Shown piece by piece: positions 11,701 through 22,900 of a DNA stretch of 64,000 bases. The stretch comes from Rhizoctonia solani (Eukaryota > Basidiomycota > Agaricomycetes > Cantharellales > Ceratobasidiaceae), in NCBI RefSeq assembly GCF_016906535.1, contig NC_057385.1, positions 1,364,001 to 1,428,000 on the forward strand. The letters run 5' to 3'. Every line of letters begins with the position of its first letter. Within the stretch, counting starts at the first letter, position 1. The position numbers and the translations under genes were made by a program. A model generated the notes under the pieces. That model was not told the origin of the DNA, made no database searches, and saw nothing but the letters and a program-made list of their open reading frames with translations.

Positions 11701-12593
11701 CCCCGAAGAGTTATCGCTGAATTTCACAGTGACTGATGATTGTACGTATATGCTATGTATCTTAAATCCCCTCTCAAACTCATCCAATCTTTTTTAGACC
11801 TTGGCCAAGTGACTGTCACCAATCTTGTCGCCAATGGAGCGGATACCCCGGTGACGGCTGAAAATCGATACCAGTACATCCTCATGGTTGCACATTACCG
11901 CCTCAAAACACAAATCCGCAAGCAGACGGATGCATTCATGGAGGGTCTGGCCGATATTATCGACGCCAAATGGATCAGGTATGCCTGTCGCTAACTTTTC
12001 AATAGCCATATGGCCAACCTATGAATTAGGATGTTCGACCAGAGAGAACTTCAGATGCTGATTGGAGGTACTCCTGATGCGATCGACATTGACGATTTAC
12101 GCGCAAACTGCGTATATGGAGGGCTATACGACGAATCTCATGAAGTAATCGAAACCTTCTGGAAGGTTAGTAGCACCTGCCTCTGCTTACCGCACCCACT
12201 AATTCGAGCTTTGCTCAGGTGGTAAACACCATGAATCAAGAGGAAAGAAGGGCATTGTTGCGATTCGTCACGAGTTGCAGCCGGCCGCCTCTCTTGTGAG
12301 TTACGAACATGATCGTACCAGCGTAACGTTAACTCACATTCTGATCTCGATGCAGGGGATTCAAGGAGCTCAACCCTCGGTTCGCGATTCGAGACGCTAC
12401 ATCTGATGATCAGCGGCTGCCCACATCCAGCACATGTGTGAACCTTCTCAAGGCAAGCGTGCCTTGTGACGTGGTTTGTCTATACGTGACTAATCTTGTG
12501 GTATCGTAGCTTCCTCGATACTCGTCTGAACACATTATGCGCCAGAAACTCCTTCAAGCCATATCCTCCAACGCTGGTTTCGACTTGTCATAG
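8703..12593 (+). CDS. HUL5: HECT-type E3 ubiquitin ligase, HUL5/UBE3C family
   Basis: HUL5 extends ubiquitin chains on proteasome-bound and misfolded substrates. The N-terminus (MQFSFTGPGKVRNINLSG, then LLAEARARRQAREAEQRR) matches the HUL5/UBE3C start and is followed by an IQ-like helix (ATALAIWWRGVQARQAVRK). The large exon from about 9427 to 10272 is helical with an acidic stretch (DDDSDTDSDVEM). The HECT domain begins near 10.9 kb (KILTHIPFSIPFDVRVQVF), with DQWGNEEAGIDGGGVFKEFL across an intron, then WFRFVGRVLGKALYDGI, YLGQVTVTNLVANGADTPVT and ELQMLIGGTPDAIDIDDL. The catalytic cysteine is in TSSTCVNLLKLPRY (codon 12435-12437). The protein ends NAGFDLS, typical of the family. About ten introns all preserve frame. 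An adjacent ATG at 8700 is an equally possible start. Confidence 0.92.
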
Positions 12594-12797
12594 ACTAATA
12601 AATGATTCCCTATTCTAATGTATTTTCTTCACGCCTTGTACCTGTAGTCAGCCGCTATGAATAACTTTAAGATACTAACTATACACTTGATCCTGAAGAA
12701 TTACAAACATCCAATCCCCTTGGGATTGAGAAGTAGATAAAGTTACACCCGGGTGTGCCTCTCCACACTGATCGAACCCCGCATAACGACACTCCGA

Positions 12798-13528
12798 TTA
12801 CATGAACAAAACGTTCTCGACCACTCGAGAAACCACGCCCGGGAGTCCGTGTTTTCGCTTATGCCGGCGTCGTGCAAGCCCTACAAGAAGTGTCACATAC
12901 AACATCTCTCCCACGCCAACACAATCCACCGGGTTCATCTCGAGAACGTGGCCCTTTGGAGTGAACTGCGTCTCGACAGCAATGTGTTCTGTCTTATCTG
13001 GAGCATAAAGCTTCCATCACCGAAAATGAGGAACGAGGGGACAAGTCAGGCGCTTATTCATGGGCTTGGCGGATGATCACCGAAATATTACCTTGCGCAG
13101 ATTTCGCAACTCTAGCTTCCACTCGTATGGGCGACGATCTGAACCATTGAACTGTTCGGTACTGTATAAATTATATATACATAAGTGAATAAACGAATAG
13201 ACAAAGCTACTTACCAGTCACCTTTGGCCGGGGCAGCACTCTTCCATGCATCTCCCAGAGGTATCCAGGAGCCACAGCGCTCTCCTTCAGTCATATACGC
13301 CGCTTTTTCAATTTTGATCATGTCCTTTTTTGGATCAACCCACGCAACAGATGCGAGCACCATGTCGTCCTTGCACCGCACAATATCCTGTGTAGACCGG
13401 CTTCCCTTTGGGCCAGGTTTCGCGCTACCACGGAGGACATACATATCACCAGTTTGATTGGGAAGCGCAAGCCCGATATCGCCATTTGGGCGCTCGTGGA
13501 CAGTAAGGATCGAGGGGCCCATCGACAT
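12798..13528 (-). CDS. Small DUF6593-like fungal protein
   Basis: Three exons: the first runs MSMGPSILTVHERPNGDIGL to APAKGDW and contains VLASVAWVDPKKDMIKI; the second carries FNGSDRRPYEWKLELRNL; the third begins near 13012 with LYAPDKTEHIAVETQF and ends VVENVLFM. The pattern of a lipid-binding-like beta sheet with a central YEWK strand resembles the DUF6593 family, common in Agaricomycetes and without a known role. I assign the family from overall pattern, not from a search. It lies 328 bp downstream of the DAHP synthase stop, on the same strand. Confidence 0.6.
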
Positions 13529-13856
13529 GACTAGTTGGTAGACGCGCAGGGGTGGATTGGGTTGAAGCCCTGTGCTAATGAGTGGGAGGGCGGGTACGAG
13601 GCGCGAGGGGTGAAGGAGGCTGAAAAGCGCGCGAGCTTGACAACCCGTATTCTTATACCGGTCCCTGCATCGGAATGCATGAGGCTATCAGGCGCCCGTC
13701 GTTCTTGACGATCAAAAAGGTACTGCATATGGGTTACTTTTATTACTTTGATTCAATACACGTTCGTCCCTATCGAGAACATCAAGCTAGAACAGCCCAA
13801 GAAAAGACATCTTGGGAACAGATCGACCGAGTTTTTTCAGAGGAGGGGTGTACAGC
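13529..13856. other. Intergenic region between DAHP synthase and the DUF6593-like gene
   Basis: Short tandem-orientation spacer holding the 3' flank of DAHP synthase and the 5' flank of the next gene. No separate feature is seen. Confidence 0.5.
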
Positions 13857-16200
13857 TCATTGTTTCTGCGCGCCCAGCTCTCTCAACAGCACGTCGCGCC
13901 CCTTTTCAGAGCGCCCACGTCCACTTCGTTCGCGCTTGAAGTGATTGGAGATCAAGAACGCCACGTCTAATAATAGAACAGGTACAGATACGTACACATC
14001 AATACTCGACCATCTATCCGAGTGCATACACTTACCCAAGCTTTGCTCAAAGTTCAGTCTTGGATCACAGAACGTCTGATAGCGGAGAGAGAGTTCCGAC
14101 TCTTTGAGTTCCATGCTTCCGCCAAGACATTCAGTCACACTATACCCCTCTTCGTTGAGCTCCCCCGTAAACTCGAGGGAGATCCCACCAAGGCGCGAAG
14201 GAGGGCTGTGGGAAGAGTGGATTTGGATGCAAGATGTAATCTCCGAAATGATGGTACTGAAATGACGAGTCTTGTGCCCAGTTGATGAGGTCAATGTGCT
14301 AAGACGTGTAAAGTTAGAGACAAAACACAGCAAGATCCTATTCAATACCCACTTGCCGTGCATGGGATCGCATATCCAAATGACCGGATGTCCCGAAGCT
14401 TGTACACTCGAAATATGACCAGGCAAGAATTGTTCAATCTGTAGTCATCGGTCAACGAGAACCCAAGGCCGTCAGGGAAATAAGAACTGACTTTAGAAGC
14501 CCCGTAGCGCGTGATTAAAGTTACTTTACCGTCTTCGCGATCGGGATTCACAACTATACAATAGTTTAGTGTATTGTTTCAATCGACCAGGGGGGGGGGT
14601 GAAACCTACTATCGAGAAGGCGCACAAGTTCATCATTCTGCATCGATGGCCCAACCTTGATTCCAATAGGATTGCGAATGCCGCGAAAGTATTCGATATG
14701 CGCTCCATCCAGTTGCCGAGTGCGGTCTCCGATCCACAGGAAATGCGCCGATGTATTGTACGGCGCGAAATTGGGGTTGACACTCGTAGATAGTCCCGCG
14801 GATCCGGATGTAGGAGATGTCGGCCCATCGACGGGCGCGCGCAAGTTGGAGGCAGAGGCAAAATACGTGTCATGGCTTCTTCATATTCAAGCATCAGACC
14901 TTCATGGCTGCGCAATGCATAAAGTCATGTCAATGCGTCGAACAAGGAGAAGGAGGCAGGCGGCAAGCGGGAGCGGAACCAGAACAAGCTACGAACCTTG
15001 TGTAAAAGTCAACCTCGCCGAGCACACCGCGCCCGCCACCTGATTCGAATCCGCCTCCGGCTTCGTTGGCACCAACAGTCCGACAAAAATCAAGCGCGTC
15101 CGAAAGACCCTCGGAAATTCGCTCAAATTCGTCCCTGCATAAATGCAAAGTAAATATTGACAAGTAAAGTTTCTATCCCGGACGATACACAACCCCAAAA
15201 CCTTTGTCAAGGGGGAGAGCAGAGGAAGGGGGGCATATTTGCAACTTGCCTGAGGGCTTGACTGCGAACATGACCCAAGGACCAATCACGAGGATGACTG
15301 AGCGAGGCAAAACCGCTCGTCAGGAGCGAGCGGAGATAACACAACGTCGCTGCCGAATGAAAGTAAGCCCGCTCGAGCCGCTGCGGACACGGTTTGCGGT
15401 CATATGGCGATAGGCCATTAACATTGTCGCCCCTGTCAAGCACGTTCTAGGCGGTGAATCTGGGCCTCGAATTAGGAGGTTGTAACCCGCACGTACCGAA
15501 AGCTGGGTATCTCTTTGATGTGTTTCCCACCTTGACCGTCATCCATTTCAACCTTTTCGGTCCCGCTCGAGCGCGGCTTGGCGTATTGGCCCGCGATGCG
15601 CCCGATTCGCACCACGGGGAGACGCATACCCCAGATCATGATCAGCGAGAAAGAGAGTATGAGACCGAGCTTGTGCCGAATGTTTTGCTAGAAATCCGGT
15701 ATGATTGTTATTATTATTATCAATGGCAAGCCGGTTTGGAGGGGAGTTTGTGTCCCCTGATCAGCAGGACTTGGCCAACTTGCCTCGGTGCATGCTCAAA
15801 GCTCTCCGCGCAGTCTCCGGCATGCAACAAGAACGCTTGGTTATTTTGCACGAGCGTGAGTTGATGGCGCAGACGTTCGACCTATTGTGGTCGGGTCAGC
15901 CATGCGTGCGTGCGTGCGTGGGTAGGGTATCCCTTGTGCGCGTTTGGGACTTGCCTCGGACTGGGAAACGAGCGGAGGGAGTCTTTTGATCCTCGCTATT
16001 ACCCTAGGCCAAAATTTTTTCAATTACGCTTCGTGATAATCAATTAAATGCGTACTCATCCAACTCGGCCTTGTTCTCATACTTGACATCCTAAACCCCG
16101 CCCCAGTCAATACATGCATGCATACACTCTCATTCGCACCCACCTGCGCAATCGGCTTGTTTCTCCAAGACGAAGGAGTCCAAGTTGTCGAGTTGTCCAT
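13857..16200 (-). CDS. Class II 3-deoxy-D-arabino-heptulosonate 7-phosphate synthase
   Basis: This enzyme condenses phosphoenolpyruvate and erythrose 4-phosphate, the first step of the shikimate pathway to aromatic amino acids. The class II (plant/microbial) type is shown by [19 protein letters not shown] at the start, [171 protein letters not shown] and [10 protein letters not shown]. The Cys of AGDCAE, the Lys of GIKVGP, the Arg of TRYGA and the His of DPMHGN are the expected metal and substrate residues. About ten introns keep frame. Two use GC donors (15135-15249 and 15882-15954). One intron (about 14564-14608) contains a 10-nt homopolymer. The C-terminus is basic ([16 protein letters not shown]). 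Confidence 0.92.
14590..14599 (-). repeat. Ten-base poly-C tract in a DAHP synthase intron
   Basis: Ten consecutive G on the plus strand, read as C on the coding strand just after a gtaggt donor. Similar G runs occur at 16690-16700 (3' flank of the methyltransferase gene) and 17088-17097 (one of its introns). Confidence 0.8.
15903..15920. repeat. Microsatellite (TGCG)n in a GC-AG intron
   Basis: About four copies of a TGCG unit lie inside DAHP synthase intron 15882-15954. Copy number is likely polymorphic. No regulatory role can be inferred. Confidence 0.75.
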
Positions 16201-16821
16201 GATTGACGGAAAGAATACTACCAGTACTTTGAGTGCTCCAAGAGATGTATCTATGTATGTTGTGGGTTAAATACAAGCAGGGTGATCAGTGAGACAATAA
16301 TACAATTCGGCGCTCCCTCGCGGTCGGTCTTGCTGGCACTATAGCCGAGTTGGCCAACACCCTCCGCTTATTGTCTGCGCGCGTGATCACGACGAGACAG
16401 AGCCCCGGCCAACAACAAAAAAGAAGAATTCAACAATAAAAAAAAATTAGTGAATCTCCAATTGTATAAGATCTCTGTAAAATCATCAATTGAATCAATT
16501 ATTCAAAATCTTATGAGAGTACAATTCCAAAAGGGGGGATATATGACGGCACAAAAAAATCGCACAACACGACAGTAAAAAGAAATGAAAAGAAATAGGA
16601 ACAAGAAACATCAGGAACAGATTACATTGTCATAAATGAAAGCATAAATGGTGGTACACGACTCTCCTGGGGTCAGATCACTCGGGGAAGGGGGGGGGGG
16701 TCTTTTGTCTCTGCGGCAAATCCAAAAAGCAGGTTGCTCTGTGCATTCCAAAAGCGGGTCTCCCGTGCCTCCTCTCTCTCCCTCTCTCCTTCTCTTTCAT
16801 GCACATGGGACCGCTCGAATA
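16201..16821. other. Intergenic, AT-rich with poly-A runs
   Basis: It separates the methyltransferase stop from the DAHP synthase start on the same strand. It holds an A-rich stretch near 16430-16450 and the 11-nt G run at 16690-16700. A plus-strand open frame crossing 16648-17130 is antisense to the methyltransferase C-terminus and not credible. Confidence 0.5.
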
Positions 16822-19800
16822 TCACTCGGCAGGAGCAGGAGCCACAAGAGGCTTAAACGCCGTAAACGAGCGGTAACACCTCATCAACGACAGTGGCCTC
16901 GGCTGCACGTCCCGCGCGACCGCCTGGGCATAGTGTTCGTCAAACATCCTCTGCTCTGGTGTCTTCATAAAGTCCGATTCGGGCGGGCCCCAGTGCAGTG
17001 TATCTCGAAGTTTGGAGCTCAGGCCGATGCGGTCTTGCATATCTCTGAACAAACGCGGTCGTCAGCTTTTACTTTCATTCAGAAGGAGGGGGGGGGGATA
17101 GACGTGGAAACAAGAGAGGACATACGTTGATACTGCCTAACAATCGCATCATACTCCCTCCTCTGAAACCCGGGCTCCCGCTCACTCAAAAACTCCCAAA
17201 TCGCCTCTTTACAACCCAAAACCTCGTTGACCGCGCCGCTCAAATGAAACGCGAGCCAGTCGAGCTCGAGCCGGAACGCGCTCGAGGGCATGACGCCCGC
17301 GCCACCCTTGGAGACCGAGCCCATGCGGGACAAGTCGAACGCGACGTAGCGCGCGATGACTTGGTCCTGCGGCTGGGGCGAGAACATGCTTTCGTCGTGC
17401 GAGATGTGCTCCGAGGAACGCATCTTGGATATGTGCTTCACCAGTCCGTTGCCGCTCGCCCGTGCAATCTCGAGCGCCCCGACGCTGAGTTGCGGGATGG
17501 GGCCCTCGCGCGGGCGTGGTGGGAGGTACATGTTGACTGGTGGGGAGGACATCATGCCCGTCATGTGCTCCTGGATCAACCGCGGGATCAGGCTGAGCGG
17601 TTTGAGGTTGATCCACCGTGCGTCGTGCATGGCGATAAAGAGCTCTTCGAGGCGCTTGTGTTCGCGCGGGTCGTGGAACGAGTAGTCGGCGGCTTGGTGC
17701 CGCGAGTGGCCGTTTGATTCGTTCGAGCCTCGTGAGTCACGGGCTGGAGGGTCGGGGAGTGGCGGGTTGGATGTGCTGGTTGCCGAGCCGGGAACGACGA
17801 GCGTTGCTCGGTTCAGTGGAGTGCGCGAGTCGGCGGATCCTGTCAGGCTCGCGGTGCTCGATACGCTGGGCACGACATTTCTGCCTTCGATGGGAGATTC
17901 AATCACGGATGAAACGGACGTCGAGGGTGATCGTCGGTATTGCTCTTGGGTCCGGACCGTTGAAGAGGTGGATTGAGAGAGCGAGGTGGAAGATAGATAA
18001 GGGGGAGTAGGGAGCGTGCGCGAGGGAGAGGGAGTAGGGTATACGGTCACAGCGGGTGTGGGCTTGTTGGGCTTTTCGGTAGGAAAGACGATATCTTCTT
18101 CAATTTGCTAGAATCATGGGAGACTCAGATCCAGCGATCACCGTTTCTGGACCAAGCTCACCTCGAATGCAGCTCCGGGCTTCATGATACGAACGATTTC
18201 CTGCGCCCGAGAATAAGCACCGTTTTCTACTGCAATAGATCCAACCCACCTCGTAGAGTCGATCCCACTTGGATTCGGGCACCCCACGCGCGATCTTGCG
18301 ACACCGACTGGATTATACGATATTAGCACCAATGCAACCTCTGAGAAACAAACCACCTACACATAATCGAATTCATTGTCTTGAAAGGGAAGTTTCTCCA
18401 AACTAAAGATATCAATGCGGGGTGAGTAGATGGACCGGGACGAGCGCAAGGGTGACTGACAAGTTGCCGTGGACCCAGCGAATGCGTTCGTGCAACCGTA
18501 AATCGGTGTTATCCTTGGACTTGGTCGTCCGGTGGTCGGTCACGCGTTCGAGATTCGGCTGAATGGGCACGAGGTCGAAACCTGGTAGATGTGAGGAACA
18601 CGTGTGGGCGATGATCCATCTATGTGTGCTTACCTACAAACTCTGTGCGAGTCCATTCGCGTGCGGCTTTGAGGATCCAGTGGCCGGTGCCGCAGCCAAG
18701 ATCGAGACTAGAACAACGTAAGCACAAGTCGGGTATAGCAAAGAAAAGAAAAATAGGACGCACACTTTGGCCGGGGGAGTTTCAAACTTGTGGAAGGTAA
18801 GACTAAGGATGGTGCGATGGGACATTTCGGCCTCGAGATTATAGCTAAAAGTAGAATTGGTGAGTGTTTGGCGGAGGAGATTAAAAGGGCTGACTGGTCA
18901 AGCAACTTGGGAGAATAGGACAAGGGATAAGGAGCGACACTGGGATTAAAGGCGTGGCACCGCTCTTTGGACGGCCCCTTGAGCTTGAAGTAGTTGGAAT
19001 GGTGCTGCCTGGACTGGGGATCGCTTGGACGCCTGGCAGAGTCGTCGAGATTGGACATGGATGGTTTGGGAGTGGCAGACGAGGGAGAACGTGCGTCCGA
19101 GTTGGAGCGAGAAGCGGTGCAGCTGGGGGCAGTAGTGAGAGAAGGCGTAGTGGGCGCATCGACATCGGAATCATCGACAAGTGCACTCTCGGCGGAATAG
19201 GACGGTACGGGGGGTAATGGTAACGGGGAAGGCGGCATATCGTCGCTCTGGAGAATGGCCGAGAGGGAATGGGAGGGTCTGGAAAGCTCTGAGCTTGCGC
19301 GGACTCGCATACCACGGGCTTTGCTGCCGGTAGTATGGGCTATTTCGCCGGCTGATCCCGGTCGCCGCATCGACATTGTGCGCTGGGGCCAGTCGGGATG
19401 GGTGTGGGGATAGGTAACCGGCATAGAATCAAGCTGTGCCATCTCGTCCTTGCCGAGTCCAGGTCTGAGGCGGGAAAGCCTGAGTGTCGAGCGGTGTTTG
19501 CGGGGCTGGTGGGAGTCGGGGAGAGTGACTGGGGGGTACTCTGCCTCGGGGCTTGTCACTCGTCGGCGGGAAGTATATGGCTGGGCGAACCCCGGGCGCG
19601 GTGTTTCAGACCCTTCGTGCTCCACACTCGTCGGCGACTCAAGCACGTCGGCCAGCATCGGCTTCGAGTTGAACCCAAATGAGAGCGATTGGAATATAGA
19701 CTCCCCAAGTGACGATGATATCGGTGACTGGGCTTGTTGGCCTGGTGTGCTCTGGGATCGGGAGTTGCGTCGACTGAGGGACCCAATGGACAGTGGCGGT

Positions 19801-19904
19801 GGGGGAGATGACTGTCGTACTCGCTGGGTGGAAGTCGGTGTCGAGGGGGAACGGGAGGAAGCCGGAGGGGAAGACATCACCATGTCACCCCGCTCACGCT
19901 CCAA
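16822..19904 (-). CDS. S-adenosylmethionine-dependent class I methyltransferase with long disordered N-terminus
   Basis: The first exon encodes about 330 residues rich in Ser, Pro and Arg (MERERGDMVMSSPPASSR onward), probably disordered. Then come YNLEAEMSHRTILSLTFHKF and motif I, VLDLGCGTGHWILKAAREW, the AdoMet-binding glycine loop. Motif II is FVGFDLVPIQPNLE; then RIRWVHGN, LEKLPFQDNEFDYV, RCRKIARGVPESKWDRLYE and EIVRIMKPGAAFEQIEEDIV follow the standard Rossmann order. A second low-complexity linker (SPSRTLPTPPYLSSTSLSQS) precedes an alpha-helical C-terminal part (HKRLEELFIAMHDARWINL, FRLELDWLAFHLSGAVNEV), ending LVAPAPAE. The substrate is unknown. Two-part methyltransferases of this layout are common in basidiomycetes, and some resemble Ustilago umta-type proteins, but I cannot assign one. 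All introns keep frame over 3 kb. Confidence 0.85.
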
Positions 19905-22900
19905 ACAACCCGCCAGATTCTAAAAAAGAAATATTGTCCCTCTTGTCGCTAAAATAAAAACTAACGTCGTTGCCGTCTCTACGCAATTTTCTTCCCTTTG
20001 GATCAGATGTCGTCCCTCTGCTCCTCTTGTACTTGGTCACTTCGAGTCGCAGTATACACAACTTGGACGTCTTCGCAGTTCGAGTCGACTGTGCACTGCG
20101 CAATCGCAATCGCAATGACAATGACAACGTTGGCGATGATACAATAATAATCCACATGACCACTCTCTGCCCACCCAGCCCCGGGATCGGCAATCCACGT
20201 GGAAATAGAAATTACACCCCCCTCCCCTCCCTCCCACCTTTTTTTCGGTCACTATAACCTATCGGTGGCGCCCCTGTTCCGGAATGAAATCGATCGACTC
20301 GGGAAATTTTTTCTACTACATTATGCACTCGCGTTACGGGCGGGCACCTATTACGTAAATTTTACCTATGGTACAATTAGTACCCGCTTATCAAGACTGT
20401 ATGCTCAGTTGCTTCTTTAGGAATATCCTTTTTGCTCCGGCTTTAATCCACCCCCGGTACTCGTACTCGTATTTTGCAAACGTGTCCAACAAGCTTGCTA
20501 TTTTTTTTGAAACAGTCGCTGGAACTGAGCTTCAAGTGGAGCGTCGTCCGATGTCACCAGCATATACAGCGCGCTCTTTCACTCACCACTTGCAAATCAC
20601 ATGTTTCAGCCAAGTCTAAAGAAATAACATTGATAGGAAGAGCAACAAAAAAAATAACTCTAATACGTACACCCTAAACCTCACAAACGACTCTGAAATC
20701 GTTACAGCTCGCTATTCTCTACCTTTGTCCCAACTCGAGGTGGTATCACGATCCTGGCAAGAAACCCAACCGCAGAGCAGAGTTCCCAGCTCACCTTGAA
20801 CTACCAGGCCATATATTTTATTTTATTTTGGGGTTTGGTCGTGCAATCGGTGGAATGTATATGTGCTAGTGCAAGGCACCGGTACTGTTTTTCGATCAAG
20901 AATCCAAGACGTGTCGGGCCCCGGAGGCGGTAAGAATATCCTTCGAATGATACATACGCATGATCATCGAGCGCTCGTTATTCGGCTACGTAACCCATCC
21001 AGGGGAGGAAAAAGACGCACATGGGGACAGTATGGATGATATGCATCGACATGGACATCACAATCTATGGCTCGGGAATAAGTTCGCAACACAAATATCT
21101 TTGACATTGGATTATGCACCCGCTGGTCTTTTGCGGGTCGGGTTTGCTTCCAAGACTTGCAAACTCAACGTGTTTGTGGTCTGTTAGGGTCGGATTGGGT
21201 CTCGCCCTCTGTAGCCGTGCCTCGGACTAGAATGGGCCATAAATGGTTTATCCGAGTCAAATTGTTGTACTTCAATCGTCCTGTAGTCGTATATTAAATG
21301 AATTCATTTAATACATTCCTTGTCACTTTATTCCGGTCCCAATCACAACCCAACAAAGGCCACGAGTGCACAGAGTCAATTCATAGATAGCTATAAATGA
21401 CAAATGTATTGAGATACGACCTCACTCGATGCATACACCGCACCAATAGCTATCACGCATAAACACACACCCATCCATTCCATTTCATACCGTCCTATCC
21501 TATCTCATCCCAGCCAAGAAACCTTAACGATATCATTCCCAAAAAAAAAAACTTTATACCCATTTCGGTATCAGAACACCCACACAGCAAGAGCAACGGC
21601 GTAACACTTATCAAACCCAAAAGCGGAACAAACGTGAATTTGTATGCAAAAAAAAAGGCCAGTCCAGCTCCGATAAGCTCAAGATGGTGAACTTAATTCC
21701 GGCTAAACTTGGGGAGCAAATGTATGTGTGTGTCTGCTATCAAAAGTGCCACACGCGCAAGGACAAAAAAAAGATAGAAATAGAGAGGAAGAGACAGGCA
21801 TGGTAGAGTTTAATACTCGGGAATGAAAAAAAAGGCGCAAGTTCTTGGGCGATTGCGCCCGGAACAAGCCAGGTCGCCAACCTCGTGTTGGTGGCGTTGT
21901 GTACATCGTAATAGATTCCAGCCGTGACAAAAAAAAAAGGCACGTACGGCATCTGGGGACTGCTGGTGCTGCGTTAACGTCGGCGGTGGAGGTTATGATA
22001 GAACGTCGGACGGTTAGACTCTCAAGGTGGAGTTGCATGTCGCTAAAGTGATTGTGCGTGGGTCTTGGAATGTCCGCCATTGTTAGACTGAGAGAATCGA
22101 ATCGAGCAAGGTTGTTGGAGTGTCGGGTGGAGTCGGCAGGTTGAACTCATGCAAAACATTGATCTCGAGGTGGGGCTTGTCTCTCGAACGCTGGAATCGG
22201 GAGATGTCAATCGGTCAGATCGCACATTGCGAGGTTCCTATTGAAGGTCATTCGATTTGGAGAGGGAGATGGGGAGATTTTCGTGTGTATGTCACTTAAA
22301 CTCACTTACCACCACTGAAACCCAGTAGCCTTACTAAAGGTTAATCACATTGAATGCTCAAGGCAAGTTAGTGGGTTTGGATGAAATTCCTTGCCTTTGG
22401 GCCGCATACATGCGCACTAGCTACCTTGAGGGGATATGTCTCAAGATCTCCACTAGACTAGGATTTTCCCAGTCGCCTACTGGTTCTTGTTAGCATTTCA
22501 TAGCGCACTGCACACTTACATCAAAACAAAAGACTAAAGATTGCGGTCTGGCGAAATCCGCAGTGATAGACGCTGGGCTTCGTGTCTTTTACGACAAGAG
22601 CAACTCCGAGCGAATGATGAAAGACACAACAGACAAAAAAAAATAGGCACCAAATTCGCACTAGAGCGGCTTGGAGCGATGGACAAGACTCCATCGCGTG
22701 GGACAGTAGTAAAAATTACCCCGCCTTCACACGTAGTCAAGGGCGCACTCTAGTTCCTATTCATCAATGGCGGCACATCTTACACATTGTCAGCTTACGA
22801 TACACACTCAACGCACGAGGAAAGGTTAAGATTATCAGGGGAATAGTGGATGGTCCAGGGGGAGAGAGAGCAGGGCGAGAATGATACAGGGGCAAGCTGA

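Noticed and set aside
13675..13944. A short plus-strand frame between the DUF6593-like gene and DAHP synthase
   Set aside because: No motif and no splice chain; it overlaps the DAHP synthase 3' end.
17127..17717. A 196-codon plus-strand open frame
   Set aside because: It is antisense to the methyltransferase C-terminal exon, with biased codon mirror composition and no motif.
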